From Alphaproteobacteria bacterium (GTDB lineage: Bacteria; Pseudomonadota; Alphaproteobacteria; Micavibrionales; Micavibrionaceae): DNA of 64,000 nt. Positions 43,759-53,368 of this stretch are shown piece by piece (positions within the stretch are counted from its first letter, which is position 1; the number at the start of each line of letters is the position of its first letter). The stretch lies in NCBI GenBank assembly GCA_016699735.1, contig CP065008.1, positions 1,364,001 to 1,428,000 on the forward strand, written 5' to 3'. The notes beneath the pieces were generated by a model. The model had not been told where the DNA came from. It made no database searches and saw only the letters and a program-made list of their open reading frames with translations. Made by a program: the position numbers and the translations under genes.

Positions 43759-46551
43759 CTATTGGTCCAGCCGCTTGAGGATATGCGGAACGTGCACTTG
43801 GTCATTTTTATAATTGCCCGTCAGTGCGTACATCACAAGATTGACGCCAAACCGCAAGGACATCTCTTCCTGTTTCGATCCGCCGAACATCATGGATTGC
43901 CGCGCCGAGGAGCCAACGCCCGAGGACGCCCACGACCCCGCCCAGTCATTCCCGCCGATAATGACCGATGACACATCATCGCGTCCCCCCGCGCTGTGCT
44001 GCTCGACCCACACCGTGCCGCCGTTATAGCGCCCCGGAAAATCTTTCAGCAGGTAGAAGGAGCGCGTCAAAACATGATCCTTGGGTACGTGGATCAGAGG
44101 CGGAATATTGAGCGATCCGGTCATTTGGCGCAGCGTGCGGGCGCTCTCTGTCTCGGTGGTGCTGCCCGTGCTTCCGCTCTGGTCGCGTGTGTCGAAAACG
44201 ATCGTGCCGCCGTGATCGAGATAATTCTGCACATTCTGCATCGCCTTGCCCGAATACGGAGCTTTCCCCGGCGAAACCGCCCAGTAGAGAATGGGAAAAA
44301 ACGCGAGGTTGTCGGTCTCGGGATTCACCGCGACCACTCCGTCCGGCTCCACCGACGTCCGCCGGGTCAGGATTTCAGAAAGGCTTTCCAATCCACGCTG
44401 GGTGACGGCATCAAGCCCGGAATCTCCGCTTTGAACATAAGCCAGATAAAACCCGTTAGCATACGCCATATCCTTGTCGGCAGAGGAGTCCTGAGCGAAA
44501 GCCGTAGGGACGACCGTAAATGTGAAGATAAAAAGCAGACACGAAACTCCGAATCCGCGCTTGCGCCTCTGACCGAAAACGGGAAACAATCCCCCCGAAA
44601 GAATGACGATCATGATGACCCAATCGAGAAGAAAGAGGATAAGCGCGGCGTAAAGCAGGCGCGGCATTAAATCAATCTCATAATCGGCATCGTAATATTT
44701 TTGAACCACGCTGGAGGGCAGGGTGCCAACGGATTTTAAAGGAGGCAGGGCGCTCCCCAGATTAAGCGCGACCTGAAACCCGCCTGTTCCGTAAATTCCC
44801 GGCGGGTGCGTCGAGTCAGGAATGAATCCGGCGACCTTATCCGCAGGAAGCGATTGCACGTATCCCGGCGGCGGCATCAGGTTTCCATTTCCGTCGAGAA
44901 CTTGTATCGGTTCAAGGTAGCTCTGGTTGACATTCAGGGATTTGACGGAATGACCGGCCATTTTGATCAAGCGGTTAAGGATATCCACATAAAGACCGGA
45001 AAGGGCGAGGTCGGACCAGTCCGGCGTCGCGGTCGTATGGATTAGCACGACAAGCCCGCGCTCCAGAGGCATCCCGGTAATCAGGGGGGTGCCGTCCTCA
45101 AGCCGCGCCCAGACTTTTCCCTCCAGCTCCTGCGCCGGATCGGCCAGAACCTGCTGCTTCACCTTGATGTCGGGGGGGATGGGGAGGCCATAAAACGGGC
45201 TGTTCGGCTCGAATGCGGCTATGCCTTGTGGCTTTTCCCAGGACAGGGAGCCTTCCAGCGCCCGCCCCCCGGCACGCAAACGCACGGGCAGGAGATATTG
45301 CTCACCTTGGGACTCACTCAGATTGGGGCCGGAAAACCGCAGAAGAAGCCCGCCCGCCTTGACCCATTGTTCTAGCGCGTTCAGCGTATCGGACGGCATC
45401 GCCCCGACATCGGGCAGGATGATCGTGGACAGACTCTCGATCTTCAAGAGCGCATCGAGTGTATCCGTGGTCAGCGTCGCGCTCGGCTCCAGCGCCCGCT
45501 TGAGGTAAAATCCGGCATTCATCAGCGGCGCCGTGTCGGTATCCTCCGCCGGTTCGGCGATCCCGACATGACGCTTCTGGAATTGATCGTCGAGCAAGAA
45601 TACGCTGCCCGAACCCTTCATGCCGCTGATCCTGAAAGATCCAGCTTCGTTCCGCAAAGGCTCGGGAATATCGAACAGCACATTCTGCGGCAACTGCGAC
45701 CGCTTGAGTTCAACGGTCTGCACATCCAGAATTTGGTTGCTGCGTGAAAGCGCCTGCACCGGAACTGGCATTTGATCGGGAATAACGGGCGCCGCATCGA
45801 GGGAAACTTTCACGAACGCTCTCTGCTCTTCAAGGCTTTGGGTATCCTTTTCCCGAGCGGGACGCAGCAAAAGGGGCAGACGGAAAGCCTCCGGCCCTGT
45901 ATAGGTCAGGCTCCCCTGCGCCTGCAGGGTTTGCACCAGGACGCCAAGATCGCCTTCATCCAGACCGCTGCCCAGCCAGAGCGTATGAAGGCTTTGCGCC
46001 GGTTTATTTTCAAGAATGAGGGCTTGCGCGGCTTTATAATCGGCGGGCCAGGGCTGCGTCCCCAGTCCGCGTAGAACCGACACCGCCTCCTGATAGGCCA
46101 TCGGCCCTTTATAGAGCGGCTCTTTCGCGCCGGGCAGGGGGGCGGTCGTCAGGATATAGAGTTCGCGCTGCACCCGCGAAGCTTGCTTGAGTGCCTCCTC
46201 GGCGGCGCTCATTTGCAGCGTCCAAGTCTGCGCCCCGGCCCAGCTGTTGTCGATCACCAGACGCACCGGACCGCTGCCTTCGATATTCTCCGCCGGATTG
46301 TAAACGGGCCGCGCCAGTGCGATGATGATGAGCGCCGCGATCAGGAGCCGCAGGAGTAAAATCCACCACGGCGTCTTATTGGGCGTCTGCTCCTCCGAGA
46401 TCAGTCCGGCAAGAAAACGCGTCGCAGGAAAATAGATGACGCGGGGAACGGGCGGCGTCACCCGCAGAAGATACCAGAGCAAGGGAAGGACGAGCAGCGC
46501 GGAGAGAATCCATGGCTGCAGGAAAATCATATTGGCCAGAAGCCCCATCAT
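43759..46551 (-). CDS. BatA/DUF4159-domain membrane protein
   Basis: It has 930 residues from the ATG at 46551, which overlaps the DUF58 stop (ATGA). The N-terminus has the BatA layout (FLQPWILSALLVLPLLWYLL, PWWILLLRLLIAALIIIALA), then a VWA-like region without an obvious MIDAS, a helix near 645-670, and the C-terminal DUF4159 domain (about 720-930; FYLAYVQSGDSGLDAVTQRG, GGTIVFDTRDQ). It works with the MoxR ATPase and DUF58 protein as a membrane complex, by analogy with Bat operons. Confidence 0.8.
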   Translation of the reverse strand: MMGLLANMIFLQPWILSALLVLPLLWYLLRVTPPVPRVIYFPATRFLAGLISEEQTPNKTPWWILLLRLLIAALIIIALARPVYNPAENIEGSGPVRLVIDNSWAGAQTWTLQMSAAEEALKQASRVQRELYILTTAPLPGAKEPLYKGPMAYQEAVSVLRGLGTQPWPADYKAAQALILENKPAQSLHTLWLGSGLDEGDLGVLVQTLQAQGSLTYTGPEAFRLPLLLRPAREKDTQSLEEQRAFVKVSLDAAPVIPDQMPVPVQALSRSNQILDVQTVELKRSQLPQNVLFDIPEPLRNEAGSFRISGMKGSGSVFLLDDQFQKRHVGIAEPAEDTDTAPLMNAGFYLKRALEPSATLTTDTLDALLKIESLSTIILPDVGAMPSDTLNALEQWVKAGGLLLRFSGPNLSESQGEQYLLPVRLRAGGRALEGSLSWEKPQGIAAFEPNSPFYGLPIPPDIKVKQQVLADPAQELEGKVWARLEDGTPLITGMPLERGLVVLIHTTATPDWSDLALSGLYVDILNRLIKMAGHSVKSLNVNQSYLEPIQVLDGNGNLMPPPGYVQSLPADKVAGFIPDSTHPPGIYGTGGFQVALNLGSALPPLKSVGTLPSSVVQKYYDADYEIDLMPRLLYAALILFLLDWVIMIVILSGGLFPVFGQRRKRGFGVSCLLFIFTFTVVPTAFAQDSSADKDMAYANGFYLAYVQSGDSGLDAVTQRGLESLSEILTRRTSVEPDGVVAVNPETDNLAFFPILYWAVSPGKAPYSGKAMQNVQNYLDHGGTIVFDTRDQSGSTGSTTETESARTLRQMTGSLNIPPLIHVPKDHVLTRSFYLLKDFPGRYNGGTVWVEQHSAGGRDDVSSVIIGGNDWAGSWASSGVGSSARQSMMFGGSKQEEMSLRFGVNLVMYALTGNYKNDQVHVPHILKRLDQ

Positions 46552-47444
46552 GGGCGACCTCCGTGACCGGCCGCACCGATCATAAGCCAGATGCCCAGAA
46601 CGGTATCGGAAACACTGTGATCCGTGCGATGCAGGATATAGCTCCAGTTCCTCTCGGAACAAAGCCCATAAACGGCTTTCATATGGTCATGCATACGCTT
46701 TTGGTATGCGTCCTGAATCGAGCCGACATTATTGACCGTTTCACGCTCACCTCTGATTAACCCCTGAAACGTCACCCGTCCGCTGAAATTCAACTCAAGC
46801 TCCTGCGGATCCAGAACCTGAACCACCAGCGCATTTTGCACCGAGGCCGAAAGAAAATCGAAATTCTCCTCGATATGGGACAGAGGCTCCAGAAAATCTC
46901 CGCACAGGATGAGGGAGGAATGTTGAGGAAGTGGAAAGAAATCGGCTGCAGGCAGGTTTTCCGGTTTGAGGGGTTCGGCGATCAGGCTTTGTGCAATCCG
47001 CTGGAGTTGCAAATCGCTCCGCCCGGTTTTCGGGTCGCCGAAGAGACCGACCTGCTCGTTCGCCCGCGCCATAAGGATCCCCAGTGCCAGCGTGATGACC
47101 CTCGCCGCATCAAGTTTTTGCGGCAGGTTTTTCGCGGAGGAATACGCCATCCCGTCCCCGCTCGAACACCAGAAAAAAGTCTTCTGCGCGATTTGCCACT
47201 CGCGCTGCCGGATAAAAATCTGCTCCGTCTTGGCCGATTGCCGCCAGTCGATATCCTGCGGCCGGTCCCCCGGAAGATACTCGCGGAACTGCCAGAATTT
47301 TTCGCCCATGCCGGATTTACGCAGAGCGTGGTCGCCGTGCAGGATTCCGTTTGCGACCTTCTCGGCCTGCATCATCAGGGAGGGCAGGTGCGCCGAAGCC
47401 TTGTCCGCCTCATGCCGAAAAGTGAGTAGCTCTGTAAGGCGCAT
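46548..47444 (-). CDS. DUF58-domain protein
   Basis: It has 298 residues with the DUF58 core: GMGEKFWQFREYLPGDRPQD then IDWRQSAKTEQIFIRQREW. DUF58 proteins are VWA-like partners of MoxR ATPases. It lies 18 bases after the MoxR gene and overlaps the next gene by 4 bases. Confidence 0.88.
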   Translation of the reverse strand: MRLTELLTFRHEADKASAHLPSLMMQAEKVANGILHGDHALRKSGMGEKFWQFREYLPGDRPQDIDWRQSAKTEQIFIRQREWQIAQKTFFWCSSGDGMAYSSAKNLPQKLDAARVITLALGILMARANEQVGLFGDPKTGRSDLQLQRIAQSLIAEPLKPENLPAADFFPLPQHSSLILCGDFLEPLSHIEENFDFLSASVQNALVVQVLDPQELELNFSGRVTFQGLIRGERETVNNVGSIQDAYQKRMHDHMKAVYGLCSERNWSYILHRTDHSVSDTVLGIWLMIGAAGHGGRP

Positions 47445-47462
47445 GAGATATGTCCAAAAACC

Positions 47463-48455
47463 TCAGATTTTTCCGGCGGTCTGCCGGATGATATCGCTGA
47501 CGGTGATGCCCTGTGCCCGCGCCTTGAAGTTGAGCGCCATCCGGTGCCGCAGAACCGGAACCGCCAAGGTCTGCACATCCTCCAGAACCGGCATGATCCG
47601 TCCATCCAGCAGCGCCGCCGCCCGCGCCGCGAGCATCAGCCCCTGCGAACCCCTTGGCCCCGGCGCCCAAGTCACATATTCGTTAACGATATCCGGCGCC
47701 TCCGGCCCCGGCCGCAGGGAGCGGACCAGCTTAAGGATGGAGTTCACGACCTCCTCCCCGATCGGCATATCCCGCACCAGAATCTGGATATCGATCAGAT
47801 CCTGCTTGCTCATCACGCTGTTCGGCTCGTAATGCTCGTTGGAGGTGGTGTTAAGAATGATTTCAAGCTCGGATTTCTCGTCCGGGTAATCGACATCGAC
47901 CTGCATCATGAAACGGTCGAGCTGCGCTTCGGGCAGCGGATAGGTGCCTTCCTGCTCGATCGGGTTCTGCGTAGCAAGGACATGGAAAGGACGGGGCAGG
48001 GCAAACGAACGCCCCGAGACGGACACTTCCTTTTCCTGCATGGCCTGCAGCAAGGCCGACTGCGTCCGCGGGCTGGCGCGGTTGATCTCGTCCGCCATCA
48101 GGAATTCGGTAAAAATAGGTCCGGGAATAAAACGGAAGGAGCGTTTCTTCTTTTCGTCCTCCTCCAGAACCTCGGAGCCGATAATATCCGCAGGCATCAG
48201 GTCCGGCGTACATTGCACCCGGTTGGAGCTGAGCCCCAGAACCTTCGCCGTCGTCTCCACCAATAAAGTCTTGGCAAGCCCCGGAACGCCGACCAGCAAA
48301 ACGTGCCCGCCCGAGACCAGTGTGACGAGGGTCAGATCGACGACCCCCGGCTGCCCGAAGATGACTTTAGATATTTCCGACCGCGCCCGGAACAGCTTTT
48401 GCGCCGACTCATCGACGAAATCCTTGGGGTTGCGGGTTCTTTTGCTTTCGCTCAC
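47463..48455 (-). CDS. MoxR-family AAA+ ATPase
   Basis: It has 330 residues: Walker A GVPGLAKTLL, the EINRASPRTQSALLQAMQEK segment with Walker B upstream, and sensor ATQNPIEQEGTYPLPEAQLD. MoxR ATPases act as chaperones for VWA-domain complexes. It starts at GTG with AAGGAAGGAG upstream. It is first in a four-gene minus-strand operon and divergent from the DUF1285 gene. Confidence 0.94.
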   Translation of the reverse strand: MSESKRTRNPKDFVDESAQKLFRARSEISKVIFGQPGVVDLTLVTLVSGGHVLLVGVPGLAKTLLVETTAKVLGLSSNRVQCTPDLMPADIIGSEVLEEDEKKKRSFRFIPGPIFTEFLMADEINRASPRTQSALLQAMQEKEVSVSGRSFALPRPFHVLATQNPIEQEGTYPLPEAQLDRFMMQVDVDYPDEKSELEIILNTTSNEHYEPNSVMSKQDLIDIQILVRDMPIGEEVVNSILKLVRSLRPGPEAPDIVNEYVTWAPGPRGSQGLMLAARAAALLDGRIMPVLEDVQTLAVPVLRHRMALNFKARAQGITVSDIIRQTAGKI

Positions 48456-48555
48456 GGCAGAGAAACTCCTTCCTTAAAGAGGGGATGGCGATTATGATAC
48501 CTCAAAAAATGACCTGAAACATCCATTTCGGCGGTATCTTAATGCCAAGACCCCC

Positions 48556-49023
48556 ATGACACAACCACAACCGGAGCCAGACCCGCAGAATTTCCGCATT
48601 GACCGGGAGGGAACATGGTTTCATGAAGGCCGCCCGATCGCCCGCGAGGCTCTGGTAAAGCTGTTCGCAAATAAAGGCCTTAAACGTGATGAGGAGGGCC
48701 GTTATTGGCTCCAGTCGCCGTATGAAAAATACGCCATTGAGGTAGAAGATGTGCCCTTCGTGGTTACGGACTATGAAATATCGGAGGGGCAGTTCATTCT
48801 CACGACCAATTTAGAGGAGAAGGTAAAAGTAACGCCGGGCAATCCTCTCGAATTGCGGACCTATCCGGCGGCCGAGGAAAAAATCCCTTATATTCATATT
48901 CGTGAAGGCCTCTATGCCCGCATGGGCCGCGCCGTGTATTATGAGTTGGTGATGAAATACGGAAAAACCCTGACAGTCGGCGGAACGGACTATCAACTCG
49001 CGGAAGATAAACATGAGTCTTAA
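48556..49023 (+). CDS. DUF1285-domain protein
   Basis: It has 155 residues: NFRIDREGTWFHEGRPIARE at the start, then FANKGLKRDEEGRYWLQSPY and HIREGLYARMGRAVYYELV, the DUF1285 layout. The function is unknown. It overlaps the start of cca by 11 bases, a pairing seen in other Alphaproteobacteria, hinting at an RNA- or envelope-related housekeeping role. Confidence 0.85.
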   Translation: MTQPQPEPDPQNFRIDREGTWFHEGRPIAREALVKLFANKGLKRDEEGRYWLQSPYEKYAIEVEDVPFVVTDYEISEGQFILTTNLEEKVKVTPGNPLELRTYPAAEEKIPYIHIREGLYARMGRAVYYELVMKYGKTLTVGGTDYQLAEDKHES

Positions 49024-50242
49024 ACCCGCAAAAACCATCTCGCCGCAGGACTGGATGATTTCGCCGGAATCGCGCCTCCTGTTCTCTGCGCTTCAGGGGG
49101 GCGAAAGCAAGGATCAGCCAGTGGCCCTGTTCGTCGGCGGCTGCGTACGCAACGCCTTGCTGAACCTTCCGGTCGAGGACGTCGATCTTGCCACATCCCT
49201 AAAACCCGAAGCGGTAATAAAAAAGCTTGAAAACGCAGGAATTACAGTAATCCCCACGGGCTTGAAGCACGGCACAGTCACGGCCATCATCAGCAGGCTT
49301 CCGTTTGAAATCACGACCTTGCGACATGACGTCAAAACGGATGGCCGCCATGCGGTCGTCGAATTTACAGATAATTGGCTGGAGGATGCAAGGCGCAGGG
49401 ATTTCACCATGAATACCCTGCTGGCCGACCCAAAGGGAAATATATACGACCCGACGGGGCAGGGTCTTCCCGACCTCGCCTTGCGCCGCATCCGCTTCGT
49501 CGGCGAGGCGAGGAAAAGGATAGAGGAGGATTACCTGCGTATCCTGCGCTTTTTCCGCTTCCATGCGATTTACAGCCTGGGGGACTTCGATCAGGACGCG
49601 CTCAGAGCCTGCAGCGAGGCGGCCGGAAAAATCGCCACCTTGTCCCGCGAACGTATCACGCAGGAGGTCTTCAAGATCGTCGCGTCCGACCGCCCGCATA
49701 AAATTCTCTCAATAATGTTTGAAAACAATATTCTAAAGGAATTGGATCATGCGGAATATAAACCGGATTTTCTGGAAAGTTTCTGTACGTTTCAAAAAAA
49801 TTATGGCCTGATATCGCTGCCTTCGCGCCTGTACGTGCAGGCAGGGCTGAAAGATGAAAATATTGCGAGCCTCGAAAATCTGATCCTCTTTCCCAAAGTT
49901 TTTCTCAAGGATATGGAAGCGCTATCCGGTGCACTGACCCTTCCTGACCTCTCCTGCGACCAGGCGGTAAAGGTCTGTATCTATAGGTTTGGGCGGGTGA
50001 TCGCGGCGCAGGCGCTCATGGTTGAGTTGGTGCAGGATCGGGTCATGAACGGATATGCACCGAAGGCTCTGGAGATCGTCCAGAACTGGGATATCCCGGA
50101 TTTTCCGGTCTCGGGCAACGACCTGATAAAAGCAGGTGTTCCGCAGGGGCCGAAGCTCGGGCAAAAATTGCAGGAATTGGAAGACTGGTGGATCGAAGAC
50201 GGATTCAGGGCCGATAAAAAAACGTGCCTGAAACGTTTATAG
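49013..50242 (+). CDS. cca: CCA tRNA nucleotidyltransferase / poly(A) polymerase family
   Basis: It has 409 residues. Class II nucleotidyltransferase head: FVGGCVRNALLNLPVEDVDL with the catalytic Asp pair in DVDLAT, then TTLRHDVKTDGRHAVVEFTD, RRRDFTMNTLLADPKGN, and the helical neck RIEEDYLRILRFFRFHAIY. It adds or repairs the tRNA 3' CCA. It overlaps DUF1285 upstream and ends 2 bases from the convergent ATP-grasp gene. Confidence 0.93.
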   Translation: MSLKPAKTISPQDWMISPESRLLFSALQGGESKDQPVALFVGGCVRNALLNLPVEDVDLATSLKPEAVIKKLENAGITVIPTGLKHGTVTAIISRLPFEITTLRHDVKTDGRHAVVEFTDNWLEDARRRDFTMNTLLADPKGNIYDPTGQGLPDLALRRIRFVGEARKRIEEDYLRILRFFRFHAIYSLGDFDQDALRACSEAAGKIATLSRERITQEVFKIVASDRPHKILSIMFENNILKELDHAEYKPDFLESFCTFQKNYGLISLPSRLYVQAGLKDENIASLENLILFPKVFLKDMEALSGALTLPDLSCDQAVKVCIYRFGRVIAAQALMVELVQDRVMNGYAPKALEIVQNWDIPDFPVSGNDLIKAGVPQGPKLGQKLQELEDWWIEDGFRADKKTCLKRL

Positions 50243-50243
50243 C

Positions 50244-51197
50244 CTAAAAAAATTCTGGCTCCGGCGCGGTTGTGGCAAAAGCGGGATCAGACACAATTAT
50301 TGGAGAGGTCGCCATGACTTTGTCCATCATATCATCCGTCAGGTTTCGCAAAAACAAGTGGCTGTTCGGGATGTCTCTTTCAATCGCATCCAGGCCCATC
50401 GGAGCGACATTCCCTTCCAGAACCCACATCTTCCCGCTGAGGTCGCATTTCATATCGAACGCAATATAGGCCACGCCGTAATTTTCATGAAGATGCTCGG
50501 CGATCGCATCGATTTGCGCGATGATTGCGGGATCGGTCACTTCGCCGCGCACGACACCGGGTTGAGCGATCATCGCGGGGTCGCTGACCAAACTCTGCGC
50601 CGAACTGACCGTCTCGGGCGGCGTCCGTTCGTAAGCCAGCCGGGTCTTTCCGTCAAAGCAAAGACCGCGGATTTCGCGGAATAAGCCCTGTTCGTCACCA
50701 AGATACTGCTGAAAGAGAATTCCCTCCCCGTTGGAGGAGTCGGCACGGTTAGCTTGTATGGCCTGAACAAGCTGTTCTTGATCTTTAGCGATAAAGACAT
50801 TACGCGAAAGCGACCCTTCGCTGGGTTTGACCACAACCGGAAAGGAAAACGGGTGCCATTTGTCGGAAGTTTGCGACACAACAGATTCAGCGATCTCCGC
50901 ATCGCTGCGCGGATCGTTCTTGGCCACCATCTCCGTATAAGGCAGGGGCAATTCATCCCTTAAGGTCTGGAACATCTGCCATTTATCGGAAATCAGGCGC
51001 TCGGCCTGCGGGCTGTTAAACGGCGTATGCCCGAACGCGAAACGGAAATCCTGCCCGCCATGATGAAATGTAATTTCAGGACTCTCACAAAAAGATTCCC
51101 GCCGGATTGTGGCTGGAATAAAAGAATCAGCACCCCGACGCCGCCACGCGTCGATCATATAATGTGCGAGATATTTCCGGCCTTCTTCATCACTCAT
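50244..51197 (-). CDS. ATP-grasp ligase-like protein
   Basis: It has 317 residues from the ATG at 51197; the frame is open to a TTG at 51230. ATP-grasp features are FPVVVKPSEGSLSRNVFIAK (nucleotide-binding Lys and Gly-rich loop), FQQYLGDEQGLFREIRGLCF, and VAYIAFDMKCDLSGKMWVLE with metal-binding EGNVAP. It resembles amino-acid or peptide ligases; the substrate is unknown. A hypothesis from the layout is a carboxylate-amine ligase for a small peptide or cap. Confidence 0.65.
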   Translation of the reverse strand: MSDEEGRKYLAHYMIDAWRRRGADSFIPATIRRESFCESPEITFHHGGQDFRFAFGHTPFNSPQAERLISDKWQMFQTLRDELPLPYTEMVAKNDPRSDAEIAESVVSQTSDKWHPFSFPVVVKPSEGSLSRNVFIAKDQEQLVQAIQANRADSSNGEGILFQQYLGDEQGLFREIRGLCFDGKTRLAYERTPPETVSSAQSLVSDPAMIAQPGVVRGEVTDPAIIAQIDAIAEHLHENYGVAYIAFDMKCDLSGKMWVLEGNVAPMGLDAIERDIPNSHLFLRNLTDDMMDKVMATSPIIVSDPAFATTAPEPEFF

Positions 51198-51300
51198 GGA
51201 CTGACGCAAAAAAATACTGTGTGAACACAAGCCCTCATTCTAAGCCGCTAGGGAGAAAACAGAAAGAAAACAGTATGTTGCGGCGCAGCAATATGAAGAA

Positions 51301-52206
51301 TTACGGCCATTTCACCTCAGGGGGCAGGGACATAAGGATGGCCTCGGTATTGCCCCCTGTCTTAAGCCCGAACTGTGTCCCCCGGTCGTAAAGCAGGTTA
51401 AATTCGACATAGCGCCCGCGTTTAACCAACTGGTATTCGCGCTCCTCATCCGTCCAATCCTTATCCATCGAGCGCCGAACCAGTTTAGGATAAACCTCAA
51501 GAAAGGTCCGCCCGACCGCTTTTGTAAAAGCAAAATCCTCCGCCCAGCTTTTCCGGTCGAGATAATCATAAAAAATACCGCCGATCCCGCGCGGCTCGTT
51601 CCGGTGCGGCAAAAAGAAATAACGGTCGCACCAATCCTTGAATTCAGGATAATAGGCAGGATCGAAGGAATCACAGCAATCCTTGAACGCCGCATGAAAA
51701 TCCTGCGTATCCTGTAGATCCTCGAACATCGGCGTCAAATCTGCCCCGCCGCCGAACCATGATTTCGACGTCATAATCATCCGCGTATTCATATGTACCG
51801 CGGGAACCAGCGGCGATTGCATATGCGCCACAAGGGAAACGCCTGAGGCCCAGAAATGTCCGCCGCTCTCCGCCGCGCCGGGGATATTTTTGGCATAATC
51901 AGGCGCAAACACGCCATGCACACGGGAAAAATTAACCCCGACCTTCTCAAACACGCGTCCGCGCATCAACGCCATCGTCCCGCCGCCTTGCAGAAGAGAG
52001 CCGGAGGCGTTCGGCTCTTGGCTTTTTTCCCGTTCCCACGGCGTCTTCTCGAACCGACCCGGCGCAAGACCGACCTTCGGCCCTCCGGAAAGCTCATCCT
52101 CGATTTTTTCAAAGGCCTCGCAGATCATCGCCTGCAGCGAATAAAACCAGTTCGCCGCCTGATCCTGCTTGTCTTCAAGGGTAAGTTCTTTTTCTTTGGT
52201 TTTCAT
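51301..52206 (-). CDS. hemF: Oxygen-dependent coproporphyrinogen III oxidase HemF
   Basis: It has 301 residues. HemF motifs are GGGTMALMRGRVFEKVGVNF, VHMNTRMIMTSKSWFGGGAD, LPHRNEPRGIGGIFYDYLD and the C-terminal NTEAILMSLPPEVKW. It makes protoporphyrinogen IX in heme synthesis with oxygen. The ribosome site is GGAG before ATG. Heme need fits the cytochrome bc1 operon nearby. Confidence 0.97.
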   Translation of the reverse strand: MKTKEKELTLEDKQDQAANWFYSLQAMICEAFEKIEDELSGGPKVGLAPGRFEKTPWEREKSQEPNASGSLLQGGGTMALMRGRVFEKVGVNFSRVHGVFAPDYAKNIPGAAESGGHFWASGVSLVAHMQSPLVPAVHMNTRMIMTSKSWFGGGADLTPMFEDLQDTQDFHAAFKDCCDSFDPAYYPEFKDWCDRYFFLPHRNEPRGIGGIFYDYLDRKSWAEDFAFTKAVGRTFLEVYPKLVRRSMDKDWTDEEREYQLVKRGRYVEFNLLYDRGTQFGLKTGGNTEAILMSLPPEVKWP

Positions 52207-52224
52207 AAAGTACTCCTGAAAAAT

Positions 52225-52698
52225 TTAACGCCAGCGCGTCTGCCGCAGCGCCTCGCCCAACACCATAGCACAGGCATTGACCATATTTAGCGCCCGCAAC
52301 CCCTCAGCCATCGGAACCGTGATCCGCGCCGAAGCCGCCTGATGCACCTCCTCGGGCGCACCCACGCTCTCCCGTCCGGCCAGAAGAATATCCCCGCGTT
52401 CAAAGCGGAACCCGCAATAAGGTGCGCTGGCCTTGGTCGTCAGGAGAATGATACGCCGCCGCCCTTGATACAAGTCAAGAAAATCGCCCCAGCTTTGGTG
52501 TAGCGTCGGCTGCAGCCGATCGTAATAATCGAGGGCGGATTGACGGACCTTGCGCGGATCCCAGAGAAATCCGCACGGTTCGATGATTTCAAGCGTTACG
52601 TCAAGACAGGCACACAGCCGTATGGCCGCCCCGACATTCTGGGGGATGTCGGGCTGGTAGAGCGCAAGGGAAAGGGAGGGAAAGCCCATGTCTGCCAT
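52225..52698 (-). CDS. trmL: tRNA (cytidine/uridine-34-2'-O)-methyltransferase TrmL
   Basis: It has 157 residues from the ATG at 52698. SpoU/TrmL motifs are LALYQPDIPQNVGAAIRLCA, RIILLTTKASAPYCGFRFER, DILLAGRESVGAPEEVH and the knot end ALNMVNACAMVLGEALRQ. It modifies the wobble base of tRNA-Leu. An earlier TTG (52704) and a later ATG (52689) are also in frame. Confidence 0.93.
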   Translation of the reverse strand: MADMGFPSLSLALYQPDIPQNVGAAIRLCACLDVTLEIIEPCGFLWDPRKVRQSALDYYDRLQPTLHQSWGDFLDLYQGRRRIILLTTKASAPYCGFRFERGDILLAGRESVGAPEEVHQAASARITVPMAEGLRALNMVNACAMVLGEALRQTRWR

Positions 52699-52819
52699 CT
52701 GCAATTATCCGTGTAAAATTTTATTCTCTCAATGGAATGTCGGGGATTGATCTTATATAAATAGAGGATTAAAAGACTTCTGCAAATAAGTCCCGGTGTA
52801 AATAAAATCAGGTAAAGGA

Positions 52820-53368
52820 ATGTCAGCGCACACCCATCCCGATGAAGGTCCAGACGATGAAACCAGACGGGATTTCATGGCCCTTCTCGCGGGCGCTTTC
52901 GGCGCACTAGGAGCGGCTATAGCAGCTTTCCCGCTCGTGAATTCGCTGAACCCGGCCAAGGATACGCTGGCCGTATCAACGATTGAAGTAGATATCGGTG
53001 ATGTTCCGGTTGGAGCAGCTAAGACGGTGATGTGGCGCGGCAAGCCGGTGTTTATCCGCCACCGTACGCCTGAACAGATTGAGGCGGCAAAAAACGTGAA
53101 TCCCGAGAGCCTGATCGACAAGCAGACGGATGATCAGCGCGTGAAAAAACCCGAATGGCTGGTCACGGTCGGCGTATGCACCCATCTGGGCTGTATTCCT
53201 CAAGGGCAAAAGGAATCTGATAACCACGGCGATTTTGGCGGCTGGCTTTGCCCTTGCCACGGTTCGCACTATGATACCTCTGGTCGCATCCGCAAGGGTC
53301 CGGCGCCGAAGAACCTCACGGTTCCGCCCTATGAGTTTCTCAGCGACACCAAGATCAAGATCGGGTGA
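52820..53368 (+). CDS. petA: Cytochrome bc1 Rieske iron-sulfur subunit PetA
   Basis: It has 182 residues with an N-terminal twin-arginine-type anchor (TRRDFMALLAGAFGALGAAI). The 2Fe-2S ligands are C120 and H122 in CTHLGC and C144 and H147 in CPCHGSHYD, with a disulfide expected between C125 and C146. First of petA-petB-petC; the stop overlaps the petB GTG start. Confidence 0.98.
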   Translation: MSAHTHPDEGPDDETRRDFMALLAGAFGALGAAIAAFPLVNSLNPAKDTLAVSTIEVDIGDVPVGAAKTVMWRGKPVFIRHRTPEQIEAAKNVNPESLIDKQTDDQRVKKPEWLVTVGVCTHLGCIPQGQKESDNHGDFGGWLCPCHGSHYDTSGRIRKGPAPKNLTVPPYEFLSDTKIKIG

